Shown here piece after piece: positions 5,279 to 7,236 of a stretch of DNA of 7,236 nucleotides; the first letter of the stretch is position 1, and each line of letters begins with the position of its first letter. The position numbers and the translations under genes are program-made. The notes beneath the pieces were generated by a model. That model saw only the letters and a program-made list of their open reading frames with translations, made no database searches and had not been told where the DNA came from. This DNA is from Burkholderiales bacterium (GTDB taxonomy: Bacteria; Pseudomonadota; Gammaproteobacteria; Burkholderiales; SHXO01): contig JAHCKU010000157.1 in assembly GCA_026125625.1 (NCBI GenBank), positions 1-7,236 of the forward strand. The letters are read 5' to 3'.

Positions 5279-5608
5279 CTAATCCCCGACCGTCACGAAG
5301 ATGTGGCAGGTGGGCTTCATGATGCGCGAGGCGCGACCCTTGGCGCTCGCACGAAAGCGGCGCAGGAAGGTTCCGCGCTCGACCATGATGCGCTTGACCT
5401 TCAGTTCGTCGACATCGGCACCGTCGTTGTGCTCGGCGTTGGCAATGGCGGACTCCAGAACTTTGCGGATGATGCGCGCGCCCTTCTTGGGGCTGAACTG
5501 CAGAACATCCAGGGCCTTGCCCACCGGCAGACCGCGCACCTGGTCAGCAACCAGACGCCCCTTCTGGGCCGACAGTCGAACGCCCCGCAACTTGGCAGTG
5601 GTTTCCAT
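5279..5608 (-). CDS. rplV: 50S ribosomal protein L22
   Basis: L22 lines the peptide exit tunnel with its long beta-hairpin, the site where macrolide-resistance mutations arise. The start taken is the ATG at 5606-5608, giving 109 residues and METTAKLRGVRLSAQKGRLV, as in betaproteobacteria. The conserved core includes GLPVGKALDVLQFSPKKGA, VLESAIANAEHNDGAD and the end MKPTCHIFVTVGD. The frame could begin three codons earlier at a GTG overlapping the rpsS stop, but that codon is part of the AGGTGAG ribosome binding site of the ATG. The hairpin region (about residues 78-96, ERGTFLRRFRASAKGRAS) shows no obvious deletion. Confidence 0.97.
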   Translation of the reverse strand: METTAKLRGVRLSAQKGRLVADQVRGLPVGKALDVLQFSPKKGARIIRKVLESAIANAEHNDGADVDELKVKRIMVERGTFLRRFRASAKGRASRIMKPTCHIFVTVGD

Positions 5609-5612
5609 GACT

Positions 5613-5619
5613 CTCACCT
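5613..5619 (-). promoter_or_regulatory. rplV ribosome binding site overlapping the rpsS stop
   Basis: AGGTGAG contains the rpsS stop codon TGA and lies four bases before the rplV ATG at 5606-5608. It favours that ATG over the in-frame GTG at 5615-5617, which falls within the site itself and would have no well placed ribosome binding site. Confidence 0.75.
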
Positions 5620-5901
5620 ATTCTTGCCCATGGCGGCCTTCTTGTCGGCCGGATGACCCTTGAAGGTGCGCGTGAGCGCAAATTCGCCGAGCTTGTGGCC
5701 CACCATATTCTCGGTGATGTAGACCGGGATGTGCTGCTTGCCGTTGTGCACGGCGATGGTCAGCCCCACGAAATCCGGCAGGACCGTGGAACGCCGGGAC
5801 CACGTCTTGATCGGACGCTTGTCGCTGGTGGCGCGCGCCTTTTCGACCTTGGCCACGAGGTGATGATCCGCAAACGGCCCCTTCTTGACTGAACGTGCCA
5901 T
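5614..5901 (-). CDS. rpsS: 30S ribosomal protein S19
   Basis: S19 lies in the head of the small subunit, works with S13 and contacts tRNA and the intersubunit bridge. The 95-residue product begins MARSVKKGPFADHHLVAKV and carries the central block TWSRRSTVLPDFVGLTIAVH, NGKQHIPVYITENMVGHKLGEF and the end GHPADKKAAMGKNR. It is a few residues longer than the 92 of E. coli. The ATG at 5899-5901 follows the rplB stop by ten bases and has GAGG at good spacing. Five bases separate its stop from rplV. Confidence 0.97.
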   Translation of the reverse strand: MARSVKKGPFADHHLVAKVEKARATSDKRPIKTWSRRSTVLPDFVGLTIAVHNGKQHIPVYITENMVGHKLGEFALTRTFKGHPADKKAAMGKNR

Positions 5902-5911
5902 AACCTACCTC

Positions 5912-6739
5912 TTATGCTCTGTGCCGGCTACGCACGATCATCTTCTGCGTGCGCTTGTTGTTGCGAGTCTTATAGCCCTTGGTGAACTGCCCCCACGGGC
6001 TGACCGGGTTACGCTTGGTGCCGGTTCGCCCCTCGCCGCCACCGTGCGGGTGATCGATCGGATTCATCGCCACGCCGCGCACGGTCGGGCGGATGCCCCG
6101 CCAACGTTGCGCACCGGCCTTGCCGATGGAGCGCAGGTTGTTCTCCTCGTTGCCCACCTCGCCTACCGTGGCACGGCAGTCGACATGTACGCGGCGAATC
6201 TCGCCCGAGCGCAGGCGCAGCTGCGCGTAGCTCGCCTCGCGCGCGAGCAACTGTACTGAGGTGCCCGCCGCCCGCGCGATCTGCGCACCCTTGCCGGGCC
6301 GCATTTCGACGCAGTGAACGGTGGTGCCGACCGGGATATTGCGCAGGGGCAGGGCGTTGCCGACCTTGATCGGCGCTTCCGACCCGCTTACCACTTGCCC
6401 GCCTGCCGCAATGCCCTTGGGCGCAATGATGTAGCGGCGCTCGCCATCGGCGTAGCACAGCAGCGCCAGATGCGCACTGCGGTTCGGATCGTATTCGAGG
6501 CGCTCTACCCGAGCGGCTATGCCGTCCTTGTCGCGACGGAAGTCGACGATGCGGTAGTGCTTCTTGTGTCCACCGCCCTGATGCCGGGTAGTCACCTGAC
6601 CGAGATTGTTGCGCCCGGCCTTGCTCGATTTCTTCTCCAGCAACGGTGCGTACGGTTTGCCCTTGTGCAGATCGGCGCGAACGACCTTGACGACGGTGCG
6701 ACGACCGGGCGAGGTGGGCTTGACTTTGACCAATGCCAT
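5912..6739 (-). CDS. rplB: 50S ribosomal protein L2
   Basis: L2 is needed for subunit joining and lies close to the peptidyl-transferase centre. The 275-residue product has the OB-like RNA-binding domain with GRNNLGQVTTRHQGGGHKK (about residues 42-60) and the SH3-like C-terminal domain with MNPIDHPHGGGEGR (225-238). His230 corresponds to His229 of E. coli L2, the residue tied to peptidyl-transferase activity. The basic tail ends RTQKMIVRSRHRA. The start at 6737-6739 has GGAG eight bases upstream. The gap from rplW is 24 bases. Confidence 0.98.
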   Translation of the reverse strand: MALVKVKPTSPGRRTVVKVVRADLHKGKPYAPLLEKKSSKAGRNNLGQVTTRHQGGGHKKHYRIVDFRRDKDGIAARVERLEYDPNRSAHLALLCYADGERRYIIAPKGIAAGGQVVSGSEAPIKVGNALPLRNIPVGTTVHCVEMRPGKGAQIARAAGTSVQLLAREASYAQLRLRSGEIRRVHVDCRATVGEVGNEENNLRSIGKAGAQRWRGIRPTVRGVAMNPIDHPHGGGEGRTGTKRNPVSPWGQFTKGYKTRNNKRTQKMIVRSRHRA

Positions 6740-6763
6740 TGTGGTTTCTCCAACGCTGCCCAG

Positions 6764-7084
6764 TTACTTCGTATCGCCCGCAGCCAGGTTGATCTCCTGA
6801 CCCGGTTTGAGCGAAACGAAAGCCTTCTTCCAGCTACGGCGCCGTCCCACGGGGCGGCCAAAGCGCCTGGTCTCCTTGCCGTGGCTGTTGGACGTCTGCA
6901 CGCCCAGCACCTCGACCTTGAACATCAATTCCACTGCCGCCTTGATTTCGGGCTTGGTCGCATTCGCAGCGACGCGAAACACCCACTGGTTGTTCTTCTC
7001 TCCGACGTAAGTGCTTTTCTCCGAAACTTGCGGAGCGAGCAGCACCTGCATCAGACGTTCCGGCGAAAACGACTTGGCGTTCAT
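6764..7084 (-). CDS. rplW: 50S ribosomal protein L23
   Basis: L23 sits at the exit of the peptide tunnel, where trigger factor and the signal recognition particle dock. The 106-residue product has a short N-terminal extension (MNAKSFSPER) before LMQVLLAPQVSEKSTYV. It continues with ATKPEIKAAVELMFKVEV and a basic loop (RRFGRPVGRRRSWKKAFVSL), ending in KPGQEINLAAGDTK. The ATG at 7082-7084 overlaps the rplD stop as ATGA and has AGGAG eight bases upstream inside rplD. This supports it over the later Met12. Confidence 0.96.
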   Translation of the reverse strand: MNAKSFSPERLMQVLLAPQVSEKSTYVGEKNNQWVFRVAANATKPEIKAAVELMFKVEVLGVQTSNSHGKETRRFGRPVGRRRSWKKAFVSLKPGQEINLAAGDTK

Positions 7085-7236
7085 GCGAACATCTCCTGCA
7101 TCTTGGCCACGGCCGCCTTGGTCATGATCGTCTTCTCGAAGCGCATCAGGCTCACCGGATCGGCATGACGCGGCTCGATCACGAGCACGGTGGGCAGATT
7201 GCGCGAGGACAGCAACAGGGTCTCGTCGATGGCATC
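7081..7236 (-). CDS. rplD: 50S ribosomal protein L4 (3' end only, cut by the window edge)
   Basis: L4 binds 23S rRNA and reaches into the exit tunnel; in E. coli it also represses the S10 operon. Only the last 51 residues are present, from DAIDETLLLSSRNLPTVLV through DPVSLMRFEKTIMTKAAV to KMQEMFA and TGA. They line up closely with the C-terminus of E. coli L4 as I recall it (FDENLFLAARNL, then DPVSLIAFDKVVMTADAV, ending EEMLA). The gene continues beyond the window. Its stop codon shares four bases (ATGA) with the start of rplW. Confidence 0.95.
   Translation of the reverse strand, partial: DAIDETLLLSSRNLPTVLVIEPRHADPVSLMRFEKTIMTKAAVAKMQEMFA

Noticed and set aside
6314..7168. Plus-strand open frame of 284 residues opposite rplB, rplW and rplD
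   Set aside because: It is fully antisense to certain ribosomal genes, with no recognisable domain or plausible upstream signals.
1..7236. A new biological system, mobile element or CRISPR array
   Set aside because: The whole window is accounted for by the conserved S10-spc ribosomal-protein order. No repeats, foreign genes or unexplained long regions remain except the 199-base gap described.

Overview
The window is a ribosomal-protein cluster, all encoded on the minus strand. It covers the later part of the S10 operon and most of the spc operon. Transcription runs from high to low coordinates in the canonical bacterial order: rplD (3' end only), rplW, rplB, rpsS, rplV, rpsC, rplP, rpmC, rpsQ, a 199-base gap, then rplN, rplX, rplE, rpsN, rpsH, rplF, rplR, rpsE and probably the first codons of rpmD. 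Sixteen complete genes were identified by protein similarity recalled from the families. Gene order and lengths agree with those identifications.

The proteins look proteobacterial, most likely betaproteobacterial. L14 is the 122-residue form, S14 is the 101-residue form without zinc cysteines, and L6, L22 and S8 have sequences close to those of Burkholderiales and Nitrosomonadales. The DNA is GC-rich and has long non-coding open frames on the opposite strand, as expected for GC-rich conserved genes. The genus cannot be given from this window.

Region 3690-7236 is the S10-operon part: large-subunit proteins L4, L23, L2, L22, L16 and L29, and small-subunit proteins S19, S3 and S17. Region 1-3490 is the spc-operon part: L14, L24, L5, S14, S8, L6, L18, S5 and probably L30. 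The genes are tightly packed. There are ATGA overlaps at rplD/rplW and rpmC/rpsQ, a 17-base overlap of rpsC with rplP, and several stop codons lying inside the Shine-Dalgarno sequence of the next gene. All of this fits translational coupling. The only sizeable gap, 3491-3689, is where the S10 and spc operons separate in E. coli. It holds a weak promoter candidate and several possible hairpins.

There is no mobile element, CRISPR array, tRNA, rRNA or new multi-gene system in the window. The most interesting detail is at the end of rpsE. Its frame stops at TAG directly after AAKRG, and the same frame then continues with SVEEIMG. This closely matches the usual end of S5 (KSVEEILG), so one A-to-T change appears to have turned a conserved lysine codon into an amber stop.
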